DNA from: Nocardia sp. NBC_01503
GTDB lineage: Bacteria > Actinomycetota > Actinomycetes > Mycobacteriales > Mycobacteriaceae
Direction of reading: 5' to 3'
Assembly (NCBI RefSeq): GCF_036327755.1
Contig: NZ_CP109596.1
Span: 310,001-374,000, forward strand
DNA: 64,000 nt
Shown here: positions 63,925 through 64,000 of the stretch, piece after piece
Numbering within the stretch: the stretch's first letter is position 1
Layout: every line of letters begins with the position of its first letter
Notes under the pieces: generated by a model
The model's input: only the letters and a program-made list of their open reading frames with translations
Told to the model about the DNA's origin: nothing
Databases searched by the model: none
Position numbers and translations under genes: made by a program

Positions 63925-64000
63925 ATGCAGTACCACCGATCCACCTCGACCCTGCGCCGCGTATCCCTCACCGTGGCACAGGTGATCGGCGCCACCGCAG
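63925..64000 (+). CDS. Partial CDS, start of an operator-controlled gene
   Basis: ATG 63925 opens a frame that runs off the window after 25 codons: MQYHRSTSTLRRVSLTVAQV followed by IGATA. A basic segment followed by a hydrophobic one could be the first helix of a transporter or a signal anchor. GAGAGG lies 10 bp upstream. An ATG at 63917 in another frame soon ends. The two operators just upstream suggest inducible expression, often of an efflux pump, but the product cannot be named from this fragment. Confidence 0.55.
   Translation, partial: MQYHRSTSTLRRVSLTVAQVIGATA

Overview
The window is GC-rich chromosomal DNA with frequent GTG starts and many 4-bp ATGA/GTGA overlaps. Its conserved genes follow the same order as the Mycobacterium tuberculosis Rv2992c-Rv3013 segment: gltX, an FAA hydrolase, an MFS gene, leuB and serA; then ilvC, ilvN, ilvB, a PH-domain gene like cfp6, a DoxX gene and an lppZ-like lipoprotein gene; then gatB, pfkA, gatA, gatC and an ACT-domain gene. 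That frame, together with the lipoproteins, XRE/DUF397 pairs and Ser/Thr kinases, points to the Mycobacteriales, most likely Nocardia or a close relative. The genus is an inference.

Layout. (1) 0.1-7.2 kb: translation and amino-acid genes (gltX, FAA hydrolase, MFS, leuB, L7/L12-like, serA). (2) 7.3-26.8 kb: an accessory insertion between serA and ilvC. It holds a secreted phosphodiesterase, a globin remnant, a 38-residue peptide gene, an RlaP-type nucleotidyltransferase, a cold-shock protein, a GHKL-ATPase/nuclease fusion, an HxlR/RibD pair, an MBL hydrolase and a frameshifted GNAT gene. It continues with a NaeI-like restriction-modification island (unknown gene, R, vsr, M, HNH), a complete IS3-family element, a lipase gene, a TetR/SDR pair, an NPW-repeat secreted protein and a TetR/membrane-protein pair. 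(3) 26.8-36.2 kb: ilvBNC with a full leader-peptide attenuator, a PH-domain protein, ilvD, DoxX and the lppZ-like gene. (4) 36.3-39.6 kb: small hypothetical genes, an XRE/DUF397 pair and a SUKH-3 immunity protein. (5) 39.7-53 kb: gatB, Uma2, an ABC exporter divergent from a two-component system, a Ser/Thr kinase with two paralogous beta-lactamase-fold lipoproteins, and pfkA. (6) 52.9-61.0 kb: a second XRE/DUF397 pair, a second Ser/Thr kinase, a second two-component system, and a coupled phospholipase A2-like / membrane alpha/beta-hydrolase pair. (7) 61.1-64 kb: gatA, gatC, an ACT-domain gene and the start of a gene behind two identical operators.

How the genes work together. GltX plus GatCAB form the indirect Gln-tRNA(Gln) route. 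IlvB, IlvN, IlvC, IlvD and LeuB cover branched-chain amino-acid synthesis. ilvBNC appears to be controlled twice: by an IclR-type (LtbR/NdgR-like) operator, and by attenuation through a probably leaderless 15-residue leader peptide rich in Ile, Leu and Val. Two NarL-type two-component systems carry the same near-palindrome upstream, which suggests autoregulation or cross-talk. The most unusual content is the GHKL/nuclease fusion, the NaeI-like island with an uncharacterised extra gene, the family of secreted products ending in GSFG, and the PLA2/Abhydrolase_9 operon.
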